NCBI RefSeq assembly: GCF_000400485.1 | Contig: NZ_ASHR01000031.1 | Coordinates: 1-56,413, forward strand | Origin: Agrococcus pavilionensis RW1 | Lineage (GTDB): Bacteria; Actinomycetota; Actinomycetes; Actinomycetales; Microbacteriaceae | DNA: 56,413 nt | Direction: 5' to 3' | In this document: positions 15,990 to 23,328 of the stretch, in pieces | How positions within the stretch are numbered: the stretch's first letter is position 1 | Layout of the letters: each line of letters opens with the position of its first letter | Notes under the pieces: model-generated | The model's database searches: none | Told to the model about the DNA's origin: nothing | What the model saw: only the letters and a program-made list of their open reading frames with translations | Translations under genes and position numbers: made by a program

Positions 15990-16996
15990 GCACGGCGGTC
16001 GCGGCGCTGCCGACGACGGTCGACTCGTCGAAGTGGAGCGCCGATCAGAAGGCGATCGTCGAGGCGGCGGGCCTGGTGCACGTGACGCCGAGCGGCGAGA
16101 AGGTGTACGCCGACACGGCGACGGTGGGCGCGTTCCTCGCTCATTGCAACCGCACGAACCTCGACCCGATCGCGAAGCAGATTTACTGCCTGGCGCGGAA
16201 GACGAAGGCGGGGTGGCGGTGGTCGATCCAGGTGTCGATCGACGGTGCCCGGCTGGTCGCTCAGCGGTCGGGTGAGTACGAGGGGCAGACGACGCCGGAG
16301 TTCACGGCGGACGGCGTGACGTGGACGCAGGTGTGGCTCGAGAAGGAGCCGCCGAAGGCTGCGCGCGTGGGCGTCTACCGTCGCGGGTTCCGCGAGCCGC
16401 TGTACGCGGTCGCGCTGTGGGATGCGTACGTGCAGACGCGCGACGAGTGGGTGCAGGGGCAGAAGACGGGCAAGCAGCTCGTCTCCGAGATGTGGCTCAA
16501 GATGGGGCCGCTGATGCTCGCGAAGTGCGCGGAGATGCTCGCGCTGCGGAAGGCGTTCCCGCACGACCTGTCGGGCCTCTACTCCGAGGAGGAGATGAGC
16601 CAGGCGGAGGGCGTGGTGTACGCGGACGACGAGCCGCAGGCGGCGGTCGAGGCGGCGCCGGGTGTGCCGGAGTCGGTCGCGGCCGCGGTGCCGGGGTACG
16701 TGCCGCCGTGGGATGCGGAGCGGGTGCGCGAGTTCGTGACGAAGGTCGACAACGAGGTGGCGATGAAGCCGCTCGTCGACCTCTACAACGAGGCGCACGG
16801 CGCGGGCGTGCTGGGGCTCGAGATCGATGAGCGTGGGGAGACGATCGAGCATCGGCTCGTGGCGCGTCGTCGGCTGATCGAGGAGGGGAAGGCGACGCCG
16901 CGGCCGGAGCCGGTGGTGGAGGCGGAGCCGGTCGAGGAGGCCGAGTCGGAGTCGGTGCCGATGGCGCTCGACGTCGAGGGCGGTGAGCAGTCGTGA
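15986..16996 (+). CDS. recT: RecT/Bet-family ssDNA-annealing protein
   Basis: The 336-residue protein matches phage recombination protein Bet. Landmarks are TNLDPIAKQIYCLARK, WRWSIQVSIDGARLVAQRSG, VWLEKEPPKAARVGVYR and LALRKAFPHDLSGLYS. The C-terminal third is acidic and Glu-rich, as often seen in annealases. It anneals complementary single strands made by the upstream exonuclease. The GTG start overlaps the preceding stop as GTGA. Confidence 0.85.
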   Translation: MSTAVAALPTTVDSSKWSADQKAIVEAAGLVHVTPSGEKVYADTATVGAFLAHCNRTNLDPIAKQIYCLARKTKAGWRWSIQVSIDGARLVAQRSGEYEGQTTPEFTADGVTWTQVWLEKEPPKAARVGVYRRGFREPLYAVALWDAYVQTRDEWVQGQKTGKQLVSEMWLKMGPLMLAKCAEMLALRKAFPHDLSGLYSEEEMSQAEGVVYADDEPQAAVEAAPGVPESVAAAVPGYVPPWDAERVREFVTKVDNEVAMKPLVDLYNEAHGAGVLGLEIDERGETIEHRLVARRRLIEEGKATPRPEPVVEAEPVEEAESESVPMALDVEGGEQS

Positions 16997-17199
16997 TCGC
17001 GGTCGAGTCGGCGGTCGACGCGGCGGGCATCTTCGTGCTCGCACTGGGGTTCCTCGTCGCGTTCCTGTGGATCGGGTTCACCGACTCGTGGAAGGCCGCG
17101 GCCGCGATCGTCGGCGGCATCGTCGGCGGGGCCGTGCTGGTCTTCGTGCTGATCGTCGGGTTCGCGCTGCTGTTCCTCTCGTGGGGGTGGTTCGCGTGA
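16993..17199 (+). CDS. small membrane protein
   Basis: The 68-residue product has two to three hydrophobic helices (AAGIFVLALGFLVAFLWIGF, then a Gly/Val-rich helix and FALLFLSWGWF). It starts at GTG 16993 in a GTGA overlap. Function unknown; its presence in an early recombination operon is unusual but common for small phage membrane proteins. Confidence 0.6.
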   Translation: MIAVESAVDAAGIFVLALGFLVAFLWIGFTDSWKAAAAIVGGIVGGAVLVFVLIVGFALLFLSWGWFA

Positions 17200-17468
17200 C
17201 CGCGGAGTGGATCGCACAGTCGCCGGCGTCGCAGCCGGAGGCGTCGCGGACGAGCGGGGCGGCGGGGTGGCCGTCGCAGCTGGTCAGGTCGCTCACGGCG
17301 GACGAGACGGTCGAGGTGCGGGCGGCGCTCGTGGCTCGGGGCGCGTGGCTGGCGCACGAGCTCGCCGGTGGCGTCGCGGATGGTGCGCGGGTCGAGCGTC
17401 TGCGGACGTCGAAGCATGCGGTGGATGGGCTGCTCGCGCAGCTCGATGCTCTGCGGATCGAGGTGTGA
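17196..17468 (+). CDS. hypothetical phage protein
   Basis: The 90-residue product starts at GTG 17196 (GTGA overlap). Its second half is helical (VEVRAALVARGAWLAHELAG). No family is recognised. Confidence 0.5.
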   Translation: MTAEWIAQSPASQPEASRTSGAAGWPSQLVRSLTADETVEVRAALVARGAWLAHELAGGVADGARVERLRTSKHAVDGLLAQLDALRIEV

Positions 17469-17638
17469 TCGTGTCTTCGGGGTGGGCGACGATCGTCGCG
17501 CTGGCGGCGGCGCTGTTCGCGGTGATCGCGATCGTGAACGTCGCGGCGGGGCTCGCTGGGTGGGCTGCGCTGGCGGGGTTCGGTACGGGTGCGTGCACGG
17601 TGGGCGCGGGCGTGCTCGTCGCGATGGACGACCGATGA
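17465..17638 (+). CDS. small membrane protein
   Basis: The 57-residue product has two hydrophobic helices (ATIVALAAALFAVIAIVNVA and a Gly/Ala-rich second one) and a short charged tail, MDDR. GTG 17465 keeps the 4-base coupling; GTG 17471 is the alternative. Function unknown. Confidence 0.5.
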   Translation: MIVSSGWATIVALAAALFAVIAIVNVAAGLAGWAALAGFGTGACTVGAGVLVAMDDR

Positions 17639-18120
17639 ACCCGGTCGGGCCGGGCGAGGCTCGGGTGCTGGCGACGATCGGGATCGTCGAGCCGGATCTC
17701 GAGGGCGAGCCGCTGCACCGGGAGCTGGTGGCGGCGATCCGTCGGGTGGGTCCGGGCGCGTCGCAGGGCACGTACCTGTCGGCGGTGCGGTTCGCGATCG
17801 TGTCGGAGCATCTCGCGGCTGGTCGGGCGTTCGCGGAGGCGAAGGCGCGCTACGAGCGGTCGGTGTCTCGGCGGGTGGTGGAGGAGATGGCGAAGCCGCG
17901 TGAGGACGGGCGGCGGATGTCGCTCGGGTGGGCTGAGCGGATCGCGGATGAGGCGGCGTACGAGCACAAGCTCGCGTACCTCGTGGCGGAGAAGCGGGAG
18001 CAGACGCTGCGGAAGTGGCTTGAGGCGATCCAGGGGGCGCTCGACAACTTCCGTACGGCGCGGGCGGATGAGCGGGCGGCGGATGCGGCGCACGCGCAGG
18101 GACTGACGGGGGGTGCGTGA
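17635..18120 (+). CDS. hypothetical phage protein, helical
   Basis: The 161-residue product starts at ATG 17635 (ATGA overlap). It has an N-terminal region (GASQGTYLSAVRFAIVSEHL) and a long charged helical part (WAERIADEAAYEHKLAYLVA) that could bind nucleic acid or form a coiled coil. Similar proteins occur in early regions of actinophages without known function. Confidence 0.6.
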   Translation: MNPVGPGEARVLATIGIVEPDLEGEPLHRELVAAIRRVGPGASQGTYLSAVRFAIVSEHLAAGRAFAEAKARYERSVSRRVVEEMAKPREDGRRMSLGWAERIADEAAYEHKLAYLVAEKREQTLRKWLEAIQGALDNFRTARADERAADAAHAQGLTGGA

Positions 18121-18260
18121 TGCGGAAGCGGCGTGGGCCGAAGCGTCCGCCGTGTGGTGGGTGCGCGGGTGGCGGGAAGCGGCTGGTGCGGGTCGGGGAT
18201 TCGGCGGCGTGGGTGACGTGCGAGACGTGCCTCGGGTCGGGTTCGCAGGAGGAGGACTGA
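18120..18260 (+). CDS. small zinc-ribbon protein (DnaJ-type CxxCxGxG)
   Basis: A 46-codon gene starts at ATG 18120, sharing a base with the preceding TGA, and ends at TGA 18258-18260, which overlaps the next ATG. The product has two CxxC knuckles, CGGCAGGGKR and CETCLGSGSQ, in the CxxCxGxG form of DnaJ zinc centres. It lacks any J domain. The motif and exact coupling on both sides support a real gene. Confidence 0.65.
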   Translation: MRKRRGPKRPPCGGCAGGGKRLVRVGDSAAWVTCETCLGSGSQEED

Positions 18261-18589
18261 TGTCGATATGGATCAGGCCGGTCGGCGATGAGGGCGGGCC
18301 GTGGCTCGAGGCGGGCGGGTTCGTCGATGTGGGGCCGACGTTCGAGCCCGAGCAGGAGCCGTGGTCGTGGTCGGAGGAGTCGAAGCCGGTGCCGGCGTCG
18401 TTCTCGTTCGAGCTCGATGTCGAGGTCGAGTCGAAGTGGCTGTGGCGGACGCTCGGCGGTGAGCGGCGGATCGAGAAGCGGCGGCGGCTGAGGTTCGAGC
18501 GGTCGGCGCTTCGTGCGCGGAAGGAGCGGCGTGCTCGGCGTCGTCGGATGCAGCGGCTTGCGATCGGGCTGCCGGGGGTGAAGGACTGA
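18260..18589 (+). CDS. hypothetical phage protein
   Basis: The 109-residue product begins at ATG 18260. It is acidic and Trp-rich at first (PEQEPWSWSEESKPV) and strongly basic at the end (LRARKERRARRRRMQR). The charge split could mean a nucleic-acid-binding tail. No family is recognised. Confidence 0.5.
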   Translation: MSIWIRPVGDEGGPWLEAGGFVDVGPTFEPEQEPWSWSEESKPVPASFSFELDVEVESKWLWRTLGGERRIEKRRRLRFERSALRARKERRARRRRMQRLAIGLPGVKD

Positions 18590-19047
18590 TGGAAGTGTGG
18601 GCGGTGATCTACCTCGTGATGCTGGCGTACGTCGGCGGGTATGGGATGTCGTGGCTCGTGAACCGCGGGTCGTCGGAGCGGGAGCGTCGCGCGGTCGCGG
18701 CGTCGGAGGCGGCGTCGGCGGAGATGGGGCGGATGCGTGACGCCTACGTGCGGCGCGTGGGTGAGCTCGCGGATGCCGGGCTCGCCGCGATGGAGGAGCG
18801 CGACGATGCGCTCGAGCGTCAGGCGGTCGCGGATGGCTACGCGGCGGAGACGTTGCAGGGCGCTCGGGCGCTGTTCGAGTACGGGCTGCGCGTCTCACGG
18901 GAGCGTGATGAGGCGCGCGCGAGCGTGGCGCTGGTGCTCACGTACTGGGGTCGTGAGCGGGCGCGTCGTGAGGCGGTCGAGGTGGAGCTCGAGCGCGAGC
19001 GGGTCGTGTCGGCTGGCCTCGAGTCGCTGATCGGGGGCGGGTCGTGA
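18589..19047 (+). CDS. membrane-anchored coiled-coil protein
   Basis: The 152-residue product has one N-terminal membrane helix (VWAVIYLVMLAYVGGYGMSW) followed by a long Glu/Arg/Ala-rich helix predicted to be a coiled coil (ERDDALERQAVADGYAAETL). The layout resembles lambda Rz-like or other inner-membrane coiled-coil proteins. However, the gene lies in the early region far from the lysis genes, so no such role is assigned. Confidence 0.6.
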   Translation: MEVWAVIYLVMLAYVGGYGMSWLVNRGSSERERRAVAASEAASAEMGRMRDAYVRRVGELADAGLAAMEERDDALERQAVADGYAAETLQGARALFEYGLRVSRERDEARASVALVLTYWGRERARREAVEVELERERVVSAGLESLIGGGS

Positions 19048-19244
19048 GCGCGCGGCGCGAGGGCGCGTACGTGTGCCCGGACGACCACAAGCACGCGGAG
19101 ACGGGCACGTGCTACTCGCATCACGGGTGCCGGTGCCTGCCGTGCAGCGATGGGCGGGCGAAGTACCGCGACGGGGGCCGTGTGCGGGAGCTGGTGCCGT
19201 GCGGTACGCGATCGGCGTACCGCACGGCATCTGCGGCGCCGTGA
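19044..19244 (+). CDS. zinc-binding CRCxxC protein, probably the N-terminal part of a broken gene
   Basis: The GTG at 19044 overlaps the previous stop. The 66-residue product holds one full module (CPDDHKHAETGTCYSHHGCR, then CLPC). It then starts a second, CGTRSAYR, which should continue HGCRCxxCxxAN as in the HNH protein at 28.1 kb (HGTRAQYKRGCRCEPC). Instead the frame ends at TGA 19242. The expected continuation (CKRANTEYQRDL) occurs two frames away in the next segment. The break falls on a perfect palindrome. Confidence 0.55.
   Translation: MSARREGAYVCPDDHKHAETGTCYSHHGCRCLPCSDGRAKYRDGGRVRELVPCGTRSAYRTASAAP
19195..19229. repeat. perfect 15-bp inverted repeat at the frame break
   Basis: The arms TGCCGTGCGGTACGC (19195-19209) and GCGTACCGCACGGCA (19215-19229) are exact reverse complements around the 5-base loop GATCG. 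There is no following T-run, so it is a poor intrinsic terminator. It lies exactly where the second CRCxxC module loses its reading frame. Confidence 0.85.
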
Positions 19245-19248
19245 GCCG

Positions 19249-19602
19249 GTGGATGCGGCGTGCAAGCGGGCGAACACGGAGTACCAGCGGGACTTGGATC
19301 GGCGGCGCGCTGAGCGTGGGGAGTCGAGCGCGCAGCGGCACCGTGACGCGGTGCGGCGTGAGGCGGTGGCGGGCATCCCGGTCGTGTCGGTCGATGGTGA
19401 CCGGATCGTGATCGTCGCGTCGTTCGCGGATGCGGGGGTGATCGCGGCGTCGGTGCTGGATCGTGCGCTCGCGGTGGAGGCGTCGCGGTACACGGCGTCG
19501 TCGTCGGAGACGGGCGGGGATGCGATCTCGCGGGCCGGGAAGGTGGAGCGGTTGCGTGCGATCCACAAGGCGATGGTCACGGTCGTGCGGAGTGTGTCGT
19601 GA
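19249..19602 (+). CDS. C-terminal part of the broken CRCxxC gene, or separate small gene
   Basis: This frame is clearly coding (CKRANTEYQRDLDRRRAERG, then VSVDGDRIVIVASFADAGVI) and ends at TGA 19600-19602, overlapping the next gene as GTGA. The only nearby start is GTG 19249 with no good ribosome binding site. Two single-base insertions, after TACCG at about 19222 and after CGGTG at about 19251, would join it to the upstream segment as one protein of about 185 residues. A stand-alone 117-residue protein is the alternative. Confidence 0.5.
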   Translation: MDAACKRANTEYQRDLDRRRAERGESSAQRHRDAVRREAVAGIPVVSVDGDRIVIVASFADAGVIAASVLDRALAVEASRYTASSSETGGDAISRAGKVERLRAIHKAMVTVVRSVS

Positions 19603-20672
19603 ACCTCGGCGAGCGGGTGCGCGTGACGTGCGACGCGCGGGGGTGCAAGGCGAGGGCGCTGCATCCGGCGCGTGGCTGGTCGGAGGTGCGGGGCCTCGAC
19701 TTCTGCCGGCGGCACACGGCGCGCAGGGCGGCGCGCTTCATCTGCCCGCCGGAGCATCGGCACGCGGAAGTCGGCACCTGCTACGCGATCCACAAGTGCC
19801 GGTGTGACGACTGCACCGAGGGCGCTCGTGTCCGGGAGGAGAGGCGGAAGCGGCTGCACCTGTATGGGCGGTTCGACTCGGGGCTCGTGGACGCGGCGCC
19901 GGTGCGCGAGCACGTGCAGATGCTGCAGGCGTCGGGCCTCGGGTGGAAGCGGATCGCGGAGCTGACGGGTGTGGGGAACACGGCGATCGCGTCGCTGATC
20001 TACGGGCGGAAGGGGTCGAACCGCGATCCGCGGAAGGGCGAGGTGCTGAAGCGGGTGTCGCGCGAGAAGGCCGAGAAGATCCTCGCGCTGCAGCCGTCGT
20101 TCGATCACCTGCGCGACGGGGCGCTGGTGCCTGCGGTGGGGCTGCATCGCCGGATGCAGGCGCTCGTATGCATGGGGTACTCGCTGAAGGTGCTCGGCGC
20201 GAAACTCGGGATCGATCCGGGGGACATGTCGTCGCTGATGCGGCGCGAGACGGTGCGGAAGTCGACGCACCTCGCGGTCGTGGCGCTGTTCGACGAGCTG
20301 TGGGATGTGCCGGCGCCGACGTCGACTCGGCGTGAGCGGGAGTCGGCGACGAAGGCGCGGAAGTTCGCGGAGCAGCGGCGGTGGCTGCCGCCGCTGGCGT
20401 GGGACGACCCGGACACGGATGTCGAGCCGCCGGCGGGCGAGGAGCTCGGCGAGGACTTCGTGGATGAGGCGGTGGTCGTGCTCGCCGTGAACGGTGAACG
20501 GCCTCGCATGACGCCTGCCGAGCGGCGTGAGGTGGTGCGGATGCTTCATCGCGAACGGTGGGGCGACCCGCGGATCGCGGAGCACGCGGGGATGACCGCT
20601 CGCACCGTGCACCGGATTCGGGTGGAGCTTGGACTGCCTGGCATCGACAGGGATGAGCAGGTGGCGTCGTGA
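19599..20672 (+). CDS. phage DNA-binding protein with zinc module and HTH segments
   Basis: The 357-residue protein starts at GTG 19599. Residues 1-90 carry a double Cys/His module (CDARGCKARALH, FCRRHT, then CPPEHRHAEVGTCY and CRCDDC) related to the upstream broken gene. The centre has helix-turn-helix-like repeats (GLGWKRIAELTGVGNTAIAS and GYSLKVLGAKLGIDPGDMSS), and the C-terminus has another (DPRIAEHAGMTARTVHRIRV). Similar multi-HTH proteins are common in actinophage early regions and may regulate transcription or bind the origin; the role is not known. Confidence 0.65.
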   Translation: MNLGERVRVTCDARGCKARALHPARGWSEVRGLDFCRRHTARRAARFICPPEHRHAEVGTCYAIHKCRCDDCTEGARVREERRKRLHLYGRFDSGLVDAAPVREHVQMLQASGLGWKRIAELTGVGNTAIASLIYGRKGSNRDPRKGEVLKRVSREKAEKILALQPSFDHLRDGALVPAVGLHRRMQALVCMGYSLKVLGAKLGIDPGDMSSLMRRETVRKSTHLAVVALFDELWDVPAPTSTRRERESATKARKFAEQRRWLPPLAWDDPDTDVEPPAGEELGEDFVDEAVVVLAVNGERPRMTPAERREVVRMLHRERWGDPRIAEHAGMTARTVHRIRVELGLPGIDRDEQVAS

Positions 20673-21151
20673 GGGCCACGCTCGAGCAGCTGAACGCAGC
20701 CGCGCAGCGGGTCCGAGAAGCGGTGCCGATGCCGAACCCGCTCCGCGAGGACTACTTCCGCCTCCGCGACGCCGCGATCGACGCGGAGCTCGCCGCCCTC
20801 GGCATCCCCGCGCCCGTCCGCCCCGACAACACCGGCAGCATGCACGGCGCCCACTGGGCATGGCACACCGGGCAGCTCACGACCGGCCTCATCGTTGGCC
20901 GGTGGGGGAACCATGTCGAAGAGGTCGCGATCGAGATCGTCGTCAGCCACGCCGGCACGTCGCTCGCGTGGATCGTCGAGGACGCCGACTCTGACGCTGA
21001 CGACCGCGGCATCTACGGCCACTACGCGAAGAAGTACCGCAAGCGCCGGAATGAGTCGATGTTCGCGCCGGTGACGGATGCGCCGGAGCTGCCGGAGCTG
21101 CCGGTGCCGGCTGAGCCGACGCTGTTCGACTGGCTGGAGGTGTCGTCGTGA
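20669..21151 (+). CDS. hypothetical phage protein
   Basis: The 160-residue product starts at GTG 20669 (GTGA overlap). Codon choice in its first half is closer to the host style than that of its neighbours (many GCC/CTC codons), suggesting a different origin. Segments include LREDYFRLRDAAIDAELAAL and TGSMHGAHWAWHTGQLTTGL. The protein ends PTLFDWLEVSS. No family is recognised. Confidence 0.6.
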   Translation: MRATLEQLNAAAQRVREAVPMPNPLREDYFRLRDAAIDAELAALGIPAPVRPDNTGSMHGAHWAWHTGQLTTGLIVGRWGNHVEEVAIEIVVSHAGTSLAWIVEDADSDADDRGIYGHYAKKYRKRRNESMFAPVTDAPELPELPVPAEPTLFDWLEVSS

Positions 21152-21435
21152 CGGATGCAGCGGTGCTTGAGGTGGTCGAGCTCGATGAGGCGCTCGACTG
21201 GTCGCCGGCGTGCGACGGGCTCGTGTGGCGGGTGTTGCAGGAGCAGAAGGGTGAGCGGGGCTGCCCGGAGGCCGCGACGTGGATCGGCACGTCGGTGTGC
21301 TGTGGCCGGGTGGGGTTCTACTGCGACGCGCATCGGCGGAAGCGGATGCAGTTCGTGCATGTTCAGCATGCGCCGTGCGGGTCGCCGACGGCGCCGATCC
21401 GGTGGGAGCCGATCGGGGGTGGTGGTCGTGGCTGA
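21148..21435 (+). CDS. Cys/His-rich small protein, paralog 1 of 3
   Basis: The 95-residue product starts at GTG 21148. It shares a layout with the next two genes: LEVVELDEALDWSPACD at the start, then CPEAATWIG, CCGRVGFYCDAHRRKR, and a final Cys before a Trp. Four to six cysteines and the CDxHR motif look like a zinc site. Function unknown. Confidence 0.6.
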   Translation: MTDAAVLEVVELDEALDWSPACDGLVWRVLQEQKGERGCPEAATWIGTSVCCGRVGFYCDAHRRKRMQFVHVQHAPCGSPTAPIRWEPIGGGGRG

Positions 21436-21700
21436 CGCGGGGCTGCTCGAGGTGGTGGATGTGCTCGAGCTGCTCGACTTCGAGCAGGTGTGCGAGTCGA
21501 GGGATGGGTGCGAGCGGGCGGCGGTGTGGGCGTTCGTGTACCTGTGCTGCGGGGGCGTGCAGCTGTTCTGCGATGAGCATCGCGTGTCGTTCGTCGAGTG
21601 GCTTGAGGAGCAGGAGCGGGACCGGCAGGTGATCCAGCACCGGCGATGCGGCGCGAAGGGGTTCGCGTACCGGTGGGAGCGGTTGAGGGGTGGTGCGTGA
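21428..21700 (+). CDS. Cys/His-rich small protein, paralog 2 of 3
   Basis: GTG 21428 gives an 8-base overlap with the previous gene; GTG 21422 is possible. The 90-residue product matches its neighbours: LLEVVDVLELLDFEQVCE, CERAAVWAF, CCGGVQLFCDEHRVSF, then CGAKGFAYRWERL. The conserved CDxHR and the AxW spacing show common ancestry with the flanking genes. Confidence 0.6.
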   Translation: MADAGLLEVVDVLELLDFEQVCESRDGCERAAVWAFVYLCCGGVQLFCDEHRVSFVEWLEEQERDRQVIQHRRCGAKGFAYRWERLRGGA

Positions 21701-21954
21701 TGGATGAGCAGGAGCTGCTGGCGGCGCTGGATTTCTCGCCGTCGTGCGACTGGGTGGGGGATGCGGGGCGGTGCTTCGCGGTGCCGCGGTGGGCGGCGGC
21801 GCAGCCGTGCCGGTGCCGGAAGGTGACGCTCAGGTGTGATCGGCATCGGGGGGTGCTCGAGTCGGTGCTGTTGCGGGGGCCGATCTCGTGTTCGTGCGGG
21901 TATCTCGTGCGTCGGGTGACGTGGGATGTGTTCGGGGAGGCGACCCGTGGCTGA
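21700..21954 (+). CDS. Cys/His-rich small protein, paralog 3 of 3
   Basis: ATG 21700 shares a base with the previous TGA. The 84-residue product has ELLAALDFSPSCDW, CFAVPRWAA, CRCRKVTLRCDRHR and CSCGYLVRRVTWD. It repeats the pattern of the two preceding genes with diverged sequence. A zinc-binding role is likely; the biological role is unknown. Confidence 0.6.
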   Translation: MDEQELLAALDFSPSCDWVGDAGRCFAVPRWAAAQPCRCRKVTLRCDRHRGVLESVLLRGPISCSCGYLVRRVTWDVFGEATRG

Positions 21955-22126
21955 GCAGAAGCGCGCGGTCGTGCGCTGCGACGGATGCGCTCACGGGCGC
22001 GATGAGCACTCGACGCGGTTCGGTGAGCCGTGCGACGTGGAGGGCTGCTACTGCCCGTTCTTCACGAACGCGGAGCTCGTCGCCGAGTACCGCCGGTGGC
22101 TCGACAGCACGGGGATGAGCACATGA
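21947..22126 (+). CDS. small zinc-finger-like protein
   Basis: GTG 21947 gives the same 8-base overlap style (GTGGCTGA) as paralog 2. The 59-residue product has CDGCAHGRDEH, CDVEGCYCPFF and a helical end (NAELVAEYRRWLDS). Six Cys/His residues in about 30 suggest a compact zinc fold. Function unknown. Confidence 0.6.
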   Translation: MAEQKRAVVRCDGCAHGRDEHSTRFGEPCDVEGCYCPFFTNAELVAEYRRWLDSTGMST

Positions 22127-22491
22127 GCGACGTGACGCCGAAGTGGCTCCTGCGGGCGCTGGACGAGCGTGACGGACACGTGTGTGCCTGGCACGGCGCC
22201 GAGGCGCGGAGTGACGTGTGTCGGCCGGGGACGCTGGTGCCGCAGCACCGTGATGGCGGGATGGGCGGGTCGGCGGTGAAGCACCGGCTGTCGAACGTGG
22301 TGTGGCTGGACAGCCTCACGAACGGGCTGATCGAGGCCGACCCGACGATGCAGGCGGAGGCGTACCGGCGCGGGGTCAAGCTGCGCGGCGATGTCGTGAC
22401 GGAGGAGGAGCCGATCGAGCACGCGGTGCATGGCAGGTGCTTCCTGCTCGACGACGGGTCGGTCGTGTCGGCCGGAGAGGTGGGCTGGTAG
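22123..22491 (+). CDS. HNH-like nuclease, possibly degenerate
   Basis: The 122-residue product starts at ATG 22123 (ATGA overlap). It has CAWHGAEARSDVC, then LVPQHRDGGMGGSAVKHRLS and NVVWLDSLTNGLIEADP, which follow the order of an HNH core (metal Cys, His on a strand, Asn on a helix). The second CxxC is missing. It may be an active HNH variant or a remnant. Confidence 0.5.
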   Translation: MSDVTPKWLLRALDERDGHVCAWHGAEARSDVCRPGTLVPQHRDGGMGGSAVKHRLSNVVWLDSLTNGLIEADPTMQAEAYRRGVKLRGDVVTEEEPIEHAVHGRCFLLDDGSVVSAGEVGW

Positions 22492-23328
22492 ATGAGGATC
22501 AGGTCGACGAAGCCGGAGTTCTGGCGGTCGGAGCGGATCGCGTCGGTGGACTGGGATGCGCGGCTCGTGCTGAAGGGGCTCGAGTCGTATGTGGACGACA
22601 ACGGGGTCGGTAAGGACGACGTGGTGATGATCGTCTCCGACGTGTTCCCGCGCGACTTGGCTCGCGAGCCCTCGCGAACCCTCGCGAGGGTGTCTGAAGC
22701 GATTTCCGCGCTCGCGGAGGCGGGCCTCGTGCACCGATACGAGGCGGACGGCGACCGTCTGCTCTACATGGCGTTTTGGGAGCAGGCGCAGCGGATCGAC
22801 CGGCCTGCGAAGGGCCGACTTCCGCGTCCTGACGGGACTTTCGAGTACGGCGACTCCGAGATTCGCGAGAGTGTCGCGAATCCTCGCGAGCCTTCGCGAG
22901 CCCTCGCGACTGGAACAGGGGAACAGGGGATCAGGGATCAGGGATCAGGGGATCAGTCTTCTTCGTCGGCGGAGCCGACGCGCCCGGATGTGGAGAGGCT
23001 GCTCGATCTGCTGGATGCGGAGATCGCGGCGAACGGTGGTCGGGTGCCGTCGAGGACGAAGAAGAACCGGGACGCGATGCGTCTGCTGCTGGATCGGGAT
23101 GGTCGGTCGGAGGAGCAGGTGGCGGCGGCGATCCGGTGGGCGCAGGGGTCGGAGTTCTGGCGGGCGAACATCCTCTCGGCGGTGAAGCTGCGCGAGAAGT
23201 ACGAGACGTTGCGGTTGCAGGCGCAGCGCGAGCGGGGGCCGGGGGTGTCGCGGGGGATGCAGGCGGCGCAGTTGGCTCGCGAGCTCGAGGCGGAGGAGCA
23301 GATGGGGCGGAGGCAGATCGGTGCGTGA
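22492..23328 (+). CDS. phage replication initiator (DnaD/O-like) with origin repeats inside the gene
   Basis: The 278-residue protein opens MRIRSTKPEFWRSERIASVD, typical of actinophage replication initiators with an N-terminal winged helix. DVFPRDLAREPSRTLARVSE and LAEAGLVHRYEADGDRLLYM fit this domain. A low-complexity linker (about residues 123-160) separates it from a helical C-terminal part (LLLDRDGRSEEQVAAAIRWA). The linker is encoded by phased TCGCGA and GGGATCA repeats. It lies just before the loader-like, dnaB and ssb genes, so it probably opens the phage origin. Confidence 0.7.
   Translation: MRIRSTKPEFWRSERIASVDWDARLVLKGLESYVDDNGVGKDDVVMIVSDVFPRDLAREPSRTLARVSEAISALAEAGLVHRYEADGDRLLYMAFWEQAQRIDRPAKGRLPRPDGTFEYGDSEIRESVANPREPSRALATGTGEQGIRDQGSGDQSSSSAEPTRPDVERLLDLLDAEIAANGGRVPSRTKKNRDAMRLLLDRDGRSEEQVAAAIRWAQGSEFWRANILSAVKLREKYETLRLQAQRERGPGVSRGMQAAQLARELEAEEQMGRRQIGA
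22662..22956. repeat. candidate phage replication origin: phased TCGCGA iterons and G-rich tandem repeats
   Basis: TCGCGA occurs at 22662, 22672 and 22682, then at 22863, 22874, 22884, 22894 and 22904, each spaced 10 or 11 bases, one helical turn. Immediately after lies a run of AACAGGGG and ATCAGGG units (22912-22956). Both blocks sit inside the initiator gene, like the lambda origin inside gene O. No strongly AT-rich unwinding segment is visible. Confidence 0.5.
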
